Positions 10,746-23,142 of a stretch of 64,000 bases of DNA are shown here, one piece after another (position 1 is the first letter of the stretch; the number at the start of each line of letters is the position of its first letter). This DNA is from Branchipolynoe longqiensis (Eukaryota; Annelida; Polychaeta; Phyllodocida; Polynoidae): contig CM059193.1 of the NCBI GenBank assembly GCA_030323885.1, positions 56,758,749-56,822,748 of the forward strand, in the 5' to 3' direction. The notes under the pieces are model-generated. The model was not told the origin of the DNA, did not search any database, and worked only from the letters and a program-made list of their open reading frames with translations. The translations under genes and the position numbers were made by a program.

Positions 10746-11629
10746 AGGGATAGGGCCTTAAGCCAAACTATACGACACTGACACGCCACCTTTCGATTTA
10801 ATAAGAAACCAACTGCTTGCTGCCCCATACTGTCAAACCTGGACACCACCCCCCCTATATTGACGTTTCAAACTCAATTAAATACTTATGCTGCCACCTA
10901 GCGGCTCTTTCAATGCTGACATCACGGCGAGCACTTGAACCGCTCACTTGCAGCCGGACACGAACCCGACAACACCTCACCACCAATTTACCACCGCTCA
11001 CCCGTCAACTAACAGACAGGCTACTCGAGCAGTAGGGTTGAGAGTGGCGAGTTTCATTGACTTTTGATGACCATCGTGATTTAACTATTGTTCCTTGACC
11101 TTACATTATTTGACTAATAAATGCAAATTATACCACAATTCACGACACGAGGCGGAGCTATAATATGGAACTTTATTGGAGTTCGAAAGTAGGGCAAGTA
11201 GGACAAAGTATGCAATCAATCAATCAGTAAAGAATCAGATCAGTTGAACAGTCAATGGGATCGCTCAAGATATTCGATAATCAACAGTGTCATGTCGGTA
11301 ATCGGTAATCAGGAGTTAGACAATAATAGATCAGGACCGTAGTAAGGCATAGTCAGTAGGTATTAAATGGATCATGTTAAAGAAGTCGGTCAGATCATTA
11401 GGTGATCAATAGTGACATGTCGGTAAGCGGTAACAGAGTAGCAAGGAATCAGATCAGTATCGAGGTATAGACAAAAGTTTAAGAAGGACCATGTAGATCA
11501 ATGATAGGATCAAGTTGATAGAGGTACATATAATGAGTTATCGGTGCAGTGAAGAACAGGGCAATGAGAACAATATGGGGTACATCAGGTATGTGGAGAG
11601 GTATGTGGTATGTCATTAGGGGGAGTATG

Positions 11630-12130
11630 GGGAGGGAGTGGTGTAGGAGGGGGGGGGGGAGAGGGGAGTGTGTGGGAGGCGTAGGAAAGGGGGGTGGAGG
11701 GGAAGTAGGAAAGGAGGTCAGTAGGGGTGGGTGAGGTGGTGTTTTTCTCGGTCGCGAACCGGGCCTCAACCCTTGTCGGTGTAGGGTGGGTGGGCGGTTG
11801 AAGTTGGAAGGGTGTTGTCTGCGCGGTGTCTGGTGAGGAGTGGGCTGAGCGGGAGGCGCAGGGCAGTGTAGGGCAGGGGGAGGAATGAGGTCAGGGCGGT
11901 GCTGGTTCCCGGTCGTGAGTCGGTAGTGGCGCCATCTGCAGGGTAGTGGGGGAGTAGGGGAGGGGAGTGGTGTCGCCGCCTGTAGGGAGGCGGGGCAGGT
12001 AGAGGAGAAGGGGAGGGAAGGAGAGGAGCGGAGGAGGGAGGGCCAGCTCTGACTCGGTCTCGAATTACCCATATTACCGAAGTAATATGCACTTCTGTAA
12101 GTAAAAGAAAATAAAAGCCTGACTGCCTAC
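11630..12130. repeat. Purine-rich low-complexity tract with GGTGG motifs
   Basis: A G/A-rich stretch (GGGGGGGGGAGAGGGGAGTG) downstream of the MAM 4 exon. On the minus strand it gives a Pro/Ser/Thr-rich open frame without any recognisable domain. Confidence 0.8.
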
Positions 12131-12136
12131 CTATAC

Positions 12137-12487
12137 CTAGGCCCATGGCGGGGCATGCGCCGAGTGTGACCGAGATGTCGTCGAAGCCGCCCCGGTAGAC
12201 CTCGCCGTTCACGTCCAGGACGAGGCGGTGCTGGCCGCGCGCGATTGTCGACTGCGCCCAATGCCAGTTGTTGTCAATGACGCCGAAAACGCGCCAAACA
12301 GTCGGCGTCCCGGGCTGCCCAGCGTCCGTGACGGCGATCGTCTTGATCTCGTGGCGACCTTGACCTTGGCCGTAGAAGCGGAAGTGGAGGCAAGACGTGT
12401 TGGCGGTGTCAAAGGCGGGCGAGAGCAGTGTGCGGGACTGCTTCCCGTCCCCCATACGGAAATGACGTGTGCGTATATAGTGATTCT
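12137..12487 (-). CDS. Internal exon 16: remainder of MAM domain 4
   Basis: 117 codons in phase 1-1 lie between a TTTTTTCTTTAACCCC tract with acceptor AACCAG and donor G|GTATAG. Two AGs are adjacent at the acceptor; only the first keeps phase 1. The exon starts NHYIRTRHFRMGDG, then RTLLSPAFDTANTSCLHFRF, WHWAQSTIARGQHRLVLDVN, and ends FDDISVTLGACPAMGL. These are the Y-x-x, LLSP, C-L-H-F, W-x-x-G-x-x-x-L and FDDI...C motifs of MAM in one exon, as in MAM 2. Its last codon joins LDLa 2 through GAA. The sequence downstream of the donor is an extended purine-rich tract. Confidence 0.93.
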
Positions 12488-12531
12488 CTGGTTATTGGGG
12501 TTAAAGAAAAAAGGATGGAAGTTTATTTATG

Positions 12532-13835
12532 GATTTCCTGTGCAGTGCGATGAGAACATAACAAACTATCTAGATTTCCTATGCAGTTCACTGAGAACAG
12601 AAAGCTTATTAATAGATTGTCTATGCAGTTCAATCAGAACATAAACGTGTAGATTTCCTATGCAGTGCGATGAGAACATAAACTATCTAGATTTCCTATG
12701 CAGTTCACTGAGAACAGAAAGCTTATTAATAGATTGTCTATGCACTTCTATCACAATAAAAACATCATCTAGATTTTATATGCAGTTCAACAAGAACAGA
12801 AAGTTTATTTATACATTCCCTATTTTGTTCGATGAGATTATAAAGCTTATTTATAGATTTCCTATGCAGTTCATTGAAAACAAAAGCGTATCCATAGAAT
12901 AGCTCTATCCCCAACCATATTCCGTTCAATGGGATTGTGAAGCATATTTATAGATTTCCTATGCAATTTAATGACAACAAAAAGCTTATTTGTAACTTGT
13001 CTATACAGTTCACTAATTCCATAAACATCATCTAGATTTCCTGTTCAGTGCAATGAGAACATAGCACATTGTCTAGATTCCTTATGCAGTTCACTGAGAA
13101 CAGAAAGCTTAGTTATACATTCCCTATTCCGTTCAATGAAATTACAAAGCTTATTTATAGATGCAGATCATTGAGAACAAAAAGCTTTTTAAATTTTTTT
13201 TTATAGATGATTGTCTATGCAATTCAATGATACCATAAACATCATTTATATGCCGTATGTGGTTCATTCTGAACAGTAACGTTATTTATAGATTGTCTAT
13301 GCAATTCACTGATATGATAAACATCATCTAGATTTTGCATGCAGTTCAATGAGATCAGTAAGCTTATTTATAGATTATCTAAGGTATTAAATAATACCAT
13401 AAACATCATCTAGATTTCTTATGCGGTGCATTGAGAACGTAAACCTTATTTACAGATTGTCTATACAGTTCAATGAGAACAGAAACTTTATCGCTAAATT
13501 GTCTATGCAGTTTACCGATATCATAAATATCATCTACATTGCCTACGTAGTGCACTGGGAAGAGAAAGCTTATCTATAGATTGTTTATTCAGTTCAATGA
13601 TACCATAAACATCTAGATTTAATATGCAGTCCAATGAGAACATATACCTTTAATAGATTTCACGTATAGTTCAGTGAAAACATAAGCCTTATTTATATAT
13701 TCCCCATTTCATTCAATGAGAACATTGAACAGTTATCTAGATTTTCATATGCAGTTCAACAAGAATAGTAAACCTTATCTAGATTTCCTATGCGGTTCAA
13801 TGAGAGCATTGAACCTTATCTAGATGTTCAATGAG
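12532..13835. repeat. 42 bp minisatellite next to the MAM 4 exon
   Basis: Diverged units of GATTTCCTATGCAGTTCAAT + GAGAACATAAAGCTTATTTATA. A higher-order period near 120 bp (three units) is visible at 12532-12770. It begins about 45 bases upstream of the MAM 4 acceptor. Confidence 0.88.
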
Positions 13836-13849
13836 TGCAAATAAAACGG

Positions 13850-15890
13850 GAATTAGATCTCTAAGCACATTTCCATCGTATAATATTAGCCAGTTTGTGA
13901 TTTCAAATTCTACTCCAAAAATAATTTAAATGGAAAAACAAGAGTGAAAATAACACCAGTTTTGTGGATGGCATTGGCAAATGATCTTTTATATAAAGAA
14001 GCAAATTATAAAGAAATAGTACGTAAGCCATTGATAGTTTTGTGACATATCATGTGTAGTGCTTAAAACTAAAAGGAAAGATTTTTAATTATTGAGTTAT
14101 TAAGTGACTCAGATTATTTCATAACTCTTTAAATTTGTCATATAGAGTTTGAAATCTAACTGTAAAACTGGGTTTCATTTAAATATAACAAATGTTGTAT
14201 CTACTTGCTAATTTCAACTCAACCTGATCCCTTTTAAAAACTATATGGAACATATTGCTCTAGGATTCCGAAAACACTAAATATCTTCTAAAATTAGTTT
14301 GAAATTATTTAAAATAAATTCATCTTATTCCTCGATCCATATCAGTTTAAATCCTATTGGGATACAGCATACATCTTTTTCATTCTAAATTCTCAGTTAA
14401 GCTTTAAAAGAGAAATGTAATTTAATAATTTCTCTTTAGAAATATTCAAGAACTATTTTATTATTAAGAAATATTCAGGAAATATTTTAGAAATATTTAA
14501 GAAACAAACAAATATTGGAACACATATATTAATCGATACCTTAATCTAAGTGCTTATAGTAAGGTTAGTCATTAGTTATCTTAACAATTATATATTTGGT
14601 CGAGGATTTACCATATTGTTAAAATTGTAAGTCCCTAATAAAATAAAATTAAAGTGAATTTAATATGTGTGTGTATATTTACATATATTGTTAGCTGTAT
14701 TTACTCAGTTATACCTTAAGTTTATAGAGAGCTAATGAACTTCAATTTCTTTGTAAGTTAAATAGGCACACATACTACAATTTCATTATATTTCCATACG
14801 TGAAGTGGACTTCTGCAAAAAGTGGAATGGTAAGAATTTTACATTATCTATCAATTAGAAAATCCTCCGGTGCGAGTGAGGTTTCCTCCACCCGTTAGGG
14901 ACGAAGGAGACCGATGGTGGCGCCAGCGTTCACAAAATGGTGCGGAGGAGGCAGAACACCCAATAATTGGTACAATAATATATATAATAACAACAAATAA
15001 GTCCCTGACACTTCTTTATACTCGCATAATGCGCTATACACCACCTAATTATACAAATTAAATAATTCATAGCACCACCTATCAGGTCCTTGCAATATTA
15101 GTGCTAAAACTTAGTTGCACATTCTCTTCTTGAAGCTGCATATTTATCTAGCTAAATAAATGGAACTAATGGTTATGTTCAACATTAGATCCACTTTCAA
15201 TGATTTCTTCAGCTATTTTTAAATTCACAACATGTATTAATGATTAGGACTATGTATTTAATAATCTAAATGTTTCCTACTTAAATGCAAGTCACATCCT
15301 GCGGCATCGGATATTCTTAATGACCTAATTAATTATAGTGCATACACTGCAGTGTATAATAATATTATGTAGTGAAACTGGTAACATTTTTATTTGATTA
15401 AATATCTGGCATATATATATAATATTATTTCTCATATTCTCTATATACTTAAAATTAATAAGATAGGGCTATTCACAGATATATTTAAGAATGTGCATTT
15501 TCTTCAAGATAATAAAAAGCAACATAAAAAGCAACATACAATACCAACAATAATTCGTTTAATGAAGCAAACAATTAAAACGACACACATTGTGTAACTG
15601 AATATATATGTTTAAACATTTATGCATATCCACCATAGTGTTGCAAAACAGTTTCACAATAGGGGTCTTTGGCTTGGCCCAGAAAATAAATAAATAAATA
15701 ACTAGATAAATATCATATATACTTGAGTAAAAGTCAATCTCATGTAAGAGGCTACACCCTATTTTCTGCAAAAATATTTTTTATTTTCTGTAAACCTTGT
15801 ATAAAGTCAACTCTAGTATTTCACAAATAATAGTTGAAACATTTGTCGGTCAAGGTATAATCCTGTACGTATAAATAAATCCGCTAAGTC
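13850..15890. other. AT-rich intron sequence without recognisable features
   Basis: Part of the 9.2 kb intron in MAM 4. A GC-richer island at 14865-14960 shares AGTCGCACCGGAGGATTTT-type sequence with about 60235 in inverse orientation, so it may be a fragment of a dispersed repeat. No coding or RNA signal is seen. Confidence 0.5.
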
Positions 15891-16292
15891 AATATGTGTC
15901 TATTACACTGCTGGTCAAATTGTGTCACAATGCCCCCCCCTGTTGGATTACTTCTGGAGGCACTCCGTTGAAACATATCAGCAACAACAAATACAACTCA
16001 CTACTGAGGCATTCCGGTGTTGGCGCCCCCTACATTCCAGCTCATGAACTACTTACTCATGCCCAGCATGAACTGAGACCAAGTTTCACTCAATCTCCAA
16101 ATATGCAGGAGTTGGGCCAGGTATCGTCTTTTTTCCCTCAAATATTTCCCCACCCACCCACCAATTTAACTCACCTACAAGCTTGAGTGTAAATCTACAT
16201 CGGGAAGCCAGGGCCACCGCAATACTCTTTAACTTTTTCATACCTGCGTTGGGAGCTAGCAACTTGAATATTCTGCTGATGTTGCATAGTAC

Positions 16293-16743
16293 GATGGTTT
16301 TGAATTTCTGCAGTATTTGATTATTCAAATGTATTTGGTTGATCCAAACGCTAGATGGCATGTCGATCTGCAGCCGTCAAGTTAGTTAGGTTGTATATTG
16401 ATAGGTGTCGCCAAGAGTAGCATCCTTAGTTACGTTAGGCTACTGGTCCCACGTGTTCAATTACCCATGTTGTGTACAACATGAACTACGTACGTCAGTA
16501 TTCTTTCCTAAATACTTAATTTTAAATGTTCAACACCTAAAATAATAGCAATCAAAGATAAAACATTTTGGATGGGCAGACAGAAAAAAAACAAGAGAAA
16601 TTAATATTTTCACAATACTATGGTATATATTACATTTGTGATTATAACAAGGTTGATAGCAGAAACCTTGCCTCACATGTTATTTAGTAATTTGATTTGG
16701 TTAAATTAACGAAAATACCCTCAAACCAGAGATCAAAATAAAG
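16293..16743. repeat. 450 bp block duplicated at 20.4 kb, copy 1
   Basis: From GATGGTTTTGAATTTCTGCA to CAAACCAGAGATCAAAATAA it is almost identical to 20369-20820. It includes a sub-repeat TTCAATTACCCATGTTG that is echoed at 61509. Confidence 0.93.
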
Positions 16744-17290
16744 AGTTTTATCTTGAAAGGATGAGTTGGAAATACATATACCTGTGCTGGTGATGTAGAG
16801 TTTAATGTTACAACATGCCTTTGTTATGGAAATCAAGCCATTGAAGAATTAATTGTGCTTTGATAAATAAGTGGTTAACTTTCATGGAATTTGATTTGAC
16901 GTCAAATTCGATGAAAATGGTGAAAATGGTGCAATCACTCACACACAATAAAACAAAGATTTAAACAAAATAAAAACAGCATTGTGACTATCAGAACAAA
17001 CACAAAGCATGTCACAATTTGGTGAATGTGAGTTTTGCATTTCGAGCAGCGCCCGACAACATTAAGACTTAAGTCACGTGTGAATTATGTCTGATTTCCC
17101 AATCATATCAAACAAAAAGAACCTCACCGGTAAACATGACCTTAAAGGAAATGCCGTCAGTGACATTTTCTGGTGAGAATATCGAAAGCAATGTTTTATA
17201 CTCCATGTACAGAAACTTAAATATATTCTTTCTCTTTCTTTCGTTCTCTCTCTCTTTCTCTCTTTGTCTCTATTTTTCTCAGTTTCTCTC

Positions 17291-17580
17291 AGGGTCCATA
17301 CACATGTGAAGATATGGAATTCAAGGCTATTTCAAAGGCTTTTCAAGGCTGTTTTTGATAGGAATTCAAGACTATTTTCATTTGGATTACAGGAAAAAAC
17401 AACAATGGTGAATGATGATTTCGGACTATTTTAGATCAGTGTGGACAGGTTAATGGAATTGAAGACTTTTCAAGACTAATTACCCAAAATAGATTAAATT
17501 CAAGACTATTCAAGACCTTGAAATGGGGCAAATGAAAATTAAAGACTTTTCAACACTTTACAGGCCTTGTATGGACCCTG
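17291..17580. mobile_element. MITE with CAGGGTCC ends, copy 2, inside a CT-rich tract
   Basis: It has the same termini and interior as the copy at 858 (CAGGGTCCATACACATGTGA ... TGTATGGACCCTG). Both flanks read TTCTCT, a likely target duplication, and the element splits a long CTTTCTCTC tract (17222-17290 and 17582-17715). Confidence 0.85.
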
Positions 17581-17944
17581 TTCTCTACCTCCTCTCTTTC
17601 TCTATCTCTCTCTTTCTGTCTTTCTCTCTCACTTTCTGTCTCTCCCTCTGTTTTTCTCTCCCTTTCTCTCTCCCTTTCTCTCTTTTTCTCTTTCTCGTTC
17701 TCTCTCTCCAGCAGGGTGATGCTTTACAAAAGTAACACGTGGCCTATTAATAATTTGGACATTAATCTACCTATTAAAAATGTGGACATTAATCTACCAG
17801 GGATCTCACTTGTCTCACAAGCTATGCTATAATTCAAGGGACTGTTTTCCGACAGTGTATAACCAAAAGGCACTGGATATGACCAGCTGAGCTGACCAGT
17901 TCTGTACTCTGACAAACACTTTAGGGAGCGGAACATAGCTTAGG

Positions 17945-18253
17945 CGGTACCATGTCCACCAGTGAAGGTGTCAGTCATCCTATCGACCCTGTTCAGTAGA
18001 CTCATTTACAGCTTGGGCTATTTTCTGTTCCAACCATTGGTCCACAACTGGTTCATCAAAGGCTGTGGAATGTGATGTCCTGTATGTGGTTAAGTGCATA
18101 TAATACACCTTGCTGCTTATCGAAAAGAGTAGCCTATGTGGCAGCAGCGGGTTTTCTCCAAAGAAATATGTTAGAATGACCATGTTTGACACCCAATAGC
18201 CGATGATACAAAAATCACTGTGATTTAGAGGCGTCGTTAAATAAAACAAACTT
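17945..18253 (-). mobile_element. Dispersed gastropod-type SINE, minus copy
   Basis: Reverse complement of the same family (TTTAACGACGCCTCTAAATC at its start). It abuts the 13 bp minisatellite. Confidence 0.83.
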
Positions 18254-18294
18254 TACTGACAAACATTTTGGTGCAGTTTGGGTTTGGTCAGAGT

Positions 18295-18872
18295 AACTGG
18301 AGTACAGAATTGGGGAACAGAACTGGAGTACAGAACTGGTGTACAGAACTGGAGCACAGACCTGGAGTACAGAACTGGTGTACAGAACTGGAGAACACAA
18401 CTGGAGTACAGAACTGGTGTACAGAACTGGTGTAAAGAACTGGAGTACAGAAATGGTGTGCAGAACTGGTGTACAGAACTGGAGTACAGAACTGGAGTAC
18501 AGAACTGGTGTACAGAACTGCAGTACAGAACTGCAGTACAGAACTGGTGTAAAGAACTGGAGTACAGAACTGGTGTACATAACTGGTGTACATAACTGGA
18601 GTACAGAACTGGGTACAGAACTGGTGTACAGAACTGGAGTACAGAACTGGAGTATATAACTGGGTTACAGAACTGGAGTCCAACACTGGAGTACATAACT
18701 AGAGTACAGAACTGGAGTACAGAACTGGTGTAAAGAACTGGAGTACAGAACTGGTGTACAGAACTGGAGTACAAAAATGGTGTACAGAACTGGAGTACAG
18801 AACTGGAGTACAGAACTGGAGTACATAATTGGAGTACACAAATCAAGTACAGAACTTGAGTACAGAACTGGC
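18295..18872. repeat. 13 bp minisatellite
   Basis: About 44 units of GGAGTACAGAACT / GGTGTACAGAACT. As 13 is not a multiple of three and the unit lacks stops in several frames, five overlapping frames of 100-266 codons appear on both strands; none is a gene. Confidence 0.95.
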
Positions 18873-18894
18873 TGACCTCTTCCTTACACAGTGC

Positions 18895-19165
18895 CTTTTT
18901 TTTTCTTGAAGATTTATACTGCCTATCATGGATAAGTCTGAATAGACTTGTTTTCACCATTAGACAGTTTGATGATAGAAAACCCGAGCCTACACTTTTA
19001 CCGACCCAAGGGATTTTTAACCTCCCACACCACATAGACAGGTATGAGAGCAACTGGCCTTTGATGACGCTGTAAGTTATACACAGTGGTGGAAACCCAA
19101 ATTGGCAGAGGTGGGGGCACGGGGAATCGAACCACTGTCATTAGCCTTAACCACTAAGCTATCCA
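18895..19165 (-). mobile_element. SINE family 2 with a different 3' tail (type B)
   Basis: Head and body match family 2, but the tail is AAACAAGTCTATTCAGACTT and CATGATAGGCAGTATAAATC instead of the type A tail. The B box is damaged. Confidence 0.78.
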
Positions 19166-20273
19166 GGAAACACCAATAGGACCAGTTACTTTTGCAAAAC
19201 AGCACCAGAGTTATCCACATAATTAAATCAGGCTTATTTAAAGGAATGAATACAAAATAATGTGTAGCATTGTAATATCTTTGCATCTAAACTGTAAATC
19301 AGTGAACATAAACTAACAAACAATAGGAGGTGCTACTCAGAAAATTCTCAATAACAGATTAATATAATAATAAAAGTAAAGTAATAGCAATATTTGTATG
19401 TATAGACTGGTTGTTAAATCTATCTGTGCTGTGGATTTACAAGTAAAACTTAATTCCTGTAGGGCTATTTTATCGTACAGTTAGAACAAATGGTACTAGT
19501 ACCATTAGCATCGAAAGATAGAATAGCTCATACAGGAGCGACAATGGCTTCTTTGGCATTGATGGTGTAAGAGCGTAGAATACTGAATGAGTTGAGCACT
19601 TAATTCCCAGTTTGGTGGTTCATGGGATTCAAGCACCCGGATTATGAATCTGTGGTGAGTCAAAACAAATAATCCTCGCCCACAAGCCTGCATGACACCC
19701 AAGTAGATGTACATACTAGGCTAAGGTATCATACTCAGACTCGACAAAACTCTGGGAAATACAAAAAAACTAACATAGCCTACTAACACCCAAAATCGCA
19801 AAAGGCTGGCCTGAGCAGAAACAGGTAAACACTCCTGGGCGAGGGACCAGATCAAGGCAGCACCACAGCTGTCCAGCATTGAAAACAAGCACCCTAGCGG
19901 GAGCTTATATGTTATGGGCAGAGTAAAAATACCTTGTCAATTAAAAAAAAATGTATACATGTCGTTAACTAACCTGGCCATCCGAATTACTAGCATAGGG
20001 CAAGGCGCAGTGGAATGAGGAAGACAAATTGTCCACTAATGGAATTCCCCCAGCTTAATCAACTAATGTACAACAACACTAAAAGAAGGTAAATTAGTGG
20101 ATGGAAATATATATCAATTGTATATACTCTAAATATGAAAAACAATTTCCTATCCTTACATTCAGTGATTAGGGGAAGCTTTAATAGAAGACAATTGGTA
20201 ATCATCACCCCACTGTAGGGTTCGTAAACAAACAAAGATCTCAAACAACTGGAGAGATTGCCCAAACCCCAAG

Positions 20274-20912
20274 TTCAGTCCTGGTTTATATTGACCACCA
20301 GCCATTCCATAGCTCTCCCTGAATTCTGGTGGAAGGGGAGCGGGGCGGGGCGTGGATGTTGCTTGAAGGATGGTTTTGGATTTCTGCAGTATTTGATTAT
20401 TCAAATGTATTTGGTTGATCCAAACGCTAGATGGCATGTCGATCTGCAGCCGTCAAGTTAGTTAGGTTGTATATTGATAGGTGTCGCCAAGAGTAGCATC
20501 CTTAGTTACGTTAGGCTACTGGTCCCACGTGTTCAATTACCCATGTTGTGTACAACATGAACTACGTACGTCAGTATTCTTTCCTAAATACTTAATTTTA
20601 AATGTTCAACACTCTAAAATAATAGCAATCAAAGATAAAACATTTTGGATGGGCAGACAGAAAAAAAACAAGAGAAATTAATATTTTCACAATACTATGG
20701 TATATATTACATTTGTGATTATAACAAGGTTGATAGCAGAAACCTTGCCTCACATGTTATTTAGTAATTTGATTTGGTTAAATTAGCGAAAATACCCTCA
20801 AACCAGAGACCAAAATAAAGATCAGTCCTGGTTTATATTGACCACCAGCCATTCCATAGCTCTCCCTGAATTCTGGTGGAAGGGGAGCGGGGCGTGGATG
20901 TTGCTTGAAAGG
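20274..20912. repeat. 450 bp block, copy 2, bracketed by a 90 bp direct repeat
   Basis: The block (20369-20820) is flanked by two copies of CAGTCCTGGTTTATATTGAC ... GTGGATGTTGCTTGAA (20274-20365 and 20823-20912). The left copy has one extra CGGGG. Confidence 0.93.
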
Positions 20913-20999
20913 TACATGAGCACCGTGCTCATGATAAAACCAATATGTCAATGTTGGAGGCTATACAGGCTGATGACATTGTCATGGGGGATGCTGAAA

Positions 21000-21705
21000 A
21001 TGGGAAATATTGCCCCCAGAGCAGGAATCGAATGCACATATCTTGATTTCCAGGCTAGTGTTCTAACCATTACACCACCTAGGCTCCCTGAAGTTATCAC
21101 CCTAATTATGCCCACCTGTTTATGTGGCTGCTTGCCTGAGAGGTCAGTGCAGACTACTACACTCATCTCCTTGATATTGTAAATCTTTTAAATCTTTTAA
21201 ATGGTTCACGTACATGAATTGTTTAATGCTTACAATTATATACAAGCAATGCACTTATATATATACATGTACACAAAGTAGCTTCAACAACCATACAATG
21301 TACAGCTTGTACAGGATCCTGGTCACGGCTCCAGTGTGGTAGGGGATGAAAATGAGAAAGATTGTGTCTAAAGCAGGAATTGAACCCACATCTCTTGCCA
21401 TTCCGGGCTAGCATGCTAACCATTACATCAGCTAGGCTCCCTGATGTCCCCACCCTATTCACACCCACCTGTCCGTGTGGTTCCTTGCCTGAGAGTTCAG
21501 TGCAGACCACTTACCACAACATCATTATTCTGAAAACAACGATTCTGGAAACAACGAAGAGACAGACGCGAACCAAACTCCTGACTGCTAGCGTGCTAAC
21601 CATTACACCACCTAGGCTCCCTGATGTCACCACCCTATCAACGCCCACCTGTCTGTGTGGTTCCTTGCTTGAGAGGTCAGTGCAGACCACTACACTACAA
21701 TATGA
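21000..21705 (-). mobile_element. Three tandem-like copies of SINE family 4
   Basis: Copies at about 21005-21175, 21355-21515 and 21575-21705 share a minus-strand tRNA-like head (AGGTGGTGTAATGGTTAGAA, B box GGTTCAATTCCTGCT) and a body with TGAGAGGTCAGTGCAGACCA in plus reading. The third overlaps the end of intron 15-16 next to the MAM 4 start exon. A further head is at about 3655-3735. Confidence 0.75.
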
Positions 21706-21732
21706 TCATTCTGAGATAACGAACAGACTTAC

Positions 21733-21846
21733 GCGAAGCAAATTCCTGACTGCGGAACCAGTAGCTTAGCTGGCCCTGGTTGGTTTCCTCATGGTATCCA
21801 CACAAGTGCAGGCTGTTGAACGAGCAGTTCACAGACATCTCATCAG
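21733..21846 (-). CDS. Internal exon 15: start of MAM domain 4
   Basis: A phase 1-1 exon of 38 codons (acceptor CCGTTGCAG, donor C|GTAAGT) reads DEMSVNCSFNSLHLCGYHEE, then GQLSYWFRSQEFAS. It matches the openings of the other MAM domains (C-x-F...C-GY and a following Trp). NCS is a possible sequon. Its partner exon lies 9.2 kb downstream; the long intron between (12488-21732) contains the 13 bp and 42 bp minisatellites and a duplicated 450 bp block. Confidence 0.9.
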
Positions 21847-21935
21847 CTGCAACGGAGCATGGACACGCATGAATGAACAGGTGCAGAGCGACAGGCTTGG
21901 TTGTAGGTGGGGCGGCCACAGTGGTGAATAGATCA

Positions 21936-22253
21936 TTGGAGTTTTACATCCTGACAACATCTATGGTCATATCAGAACAGGTACCGATTTGTGACAGTGC
22001 ACACTCATGGTGACTTTACACAGCTGTCCACTGGGAAATCACGCTGACAGCACCATGGCCTGATACCCCACTCAGTCATATTATCCTGACATTGAGCAAA
22101 CCAGTCCTTGCCCTATCCTATTATTAATGCCAAGCTAGGACGCGACAAGTATAAATTTTAGAAGTCATTGGTTTGACTCACTGGGAACCAAACTCCCGAA
22201 CTCCTGATGTCCCACACGCGAAACCCAGGCTTTACCGAATCGGCCACCGTACC
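21936..22253 (-). mobile_element. SINE family 1, variant tRNA-like head
   Basis: The body is the same, but the minus-strand head reads GGTGGCCGATTCGGTAAAGC, then a B-box-like TTTGGTTCCC, unlike the TGGCCGAATGAGTTGAGC head. It fills the intron between MAM 3 and MAM 4. The same variant is at 53220-53547. Confidence 0.8.
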
Positions 22254-22316
22254 TGGTATGGTTGGGGTTGGTGTTGGAAATCCTTTATTTAGGATGTAAA
22301 TTAGAAGCAGACTCAC

Positions 22317-22518
22317 TCTGTCGCTGACAAGACCCTTCGGTCAGAGTCACGTTATCCACACCGACATTATCCTCAGCCCACCGGCCATAGGTCACATGAA
22401 ACGCCACTCCCCATTGGCCGAGTGGGCTGTCAATCATCATGCGATGCCACGCCTTGTTCTGTCCATCAAACGTTATGCGCCCCGCCTCCCGCGTCTCGTC
22501 GCGTGAGTAGAAGTAGAC
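22317..22518 (-). CDS. Internal exon 14: end of MAM domain 3
   Basis: Acceptor CCGCTCTAG is entered in phase 0 and donor A|GTGAGT leaves in phase 1. The translation begins VYFYSRDETREAGRITFDG, has KAWHRMMIDSPLGQWGVAFH and ends DNVGVDNVTLTEGSC. The Trp and the DNV-x-x-x-EGSC ending complete MAM 3; the usual aromatic-x-L-x-F-E segment is present in the altered form WGVAFHVTYG. NVT is a sequon. Intron 14-15 is only about 470 bp and is occupied almost entirely by a SINE-like repeat. Confidence 0.92.
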
Positions 22519-22557
22519 CTAGAGCGGATTGAACAACAATAATAATAATAATAATAA

Positions 22558-22690
22558 TAACAAGGTCTGTACACAAGTGAAGATATTGAATTCGAGGCTA
22601 TTTCAAGGTTTTTGAAGCCTGTTTTTCCTAGGAACTCAAGACTATTTTCATTTGGATTTCAAGAGAGAAAAACAGGAGAAAAAGTCAAAA
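22558..22690. mobile_element. Fragment of the CAGGGTCC MITE
   Basis: It matches the first 120 bases of the 858 and 17291 copies (GTACACAAGTGAAGATATTG ... CAAGACTATTTTCATTTGGA) and is then truncated, running into a fragment of the TTAA MITE. Confidence 0.75.
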
Positions 22691-22804
22691 CCATCAATCC
22701 ATGCAACTTTAAGAAATTGAATTGGGACTCGTGTTAGTGAAGTGAAACATGACCAAGAAGATAACGCTTTTTATTTGAAATTGTGGGTGTCCTCAGTACC
22801 TTAC

Positions 22805-22944
22805 CTGTAGGTCCATGTAGCGTGTGTAGTACATGAAGGTTAGACAAGAGGGCGCCACTATGTCCATGATGGGCGATAATAGGCGAACCCACTCACCCTG
22901 GCGAGGGGTGTCTGGCGAATCCACCATGGCGGTCATGTGGAAGT
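22805..22944 (-). CDS. Internal exon 13: middle of MAM domain 3
   Basis: Entered in phase 1 after CCTCACAG and left in phase 0 at CAG|GTAAGG, the 140 nt exon reads DFHMTAMVDSPDTP, then GEWVRLLSPIMDIVAPSCLT and FMYYTRYMDLQ. The LLSP and SCLTFMYY strands match MAM 1 and MAM 4. The exit phase and position differ from MAM 1, where the second internal intron lies further along and in phase 2, so these two introns are not at the same site. Confidence 0.92.
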
Positions 22945-22967
22945 CTGTGAGGAGCGATAAAAGATGG

Positions 22968-23126
22968 TTGTTGGAGTTTTACGTCCTGGCAGCATCTTAG
23001 GTCATGTCAGGATGGCTACTGACTTGTGACAGCGCGCACTCATGGTGAATTCATAGCACTGCCTCACTGGGAAATCAGGCTGCCAGCACCATGACCCGAT
23101 ATTCCACTCCGTCACATTATCCTGGG
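22968..23126 (-). mobile_element. SINE family 1, 5'-truncated
   Basis: Only the 3' half of the body is present (GTTTTACGTCCTGGCAGCAT ... CCGTCACATTATCCTG). It starts 24 bases upstream of the MAM 3 middle exon acceptor. Confidence 0.75.
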
Positions 23127-23142
23127 TTAACAACCTGCTTAA

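Noticed and set aside
11479..12072. Minus-strand Pro/Ser/Thr-rich frame downstream of MAM 4
   Set aside because: It lies beyond a donor (G|GTATAG) that pairs in phase with LDLa 2; the sequence is a low-complexity purine tract.
18215..19053. Long overlapping frames (up to 266 codons) rich in Ser, Leu, Gln, Tyr and Cys
   Set aside because: They come from a 13 bp tandem repeat with no stops in several frames on both strands; no start context, domain or splice signal.
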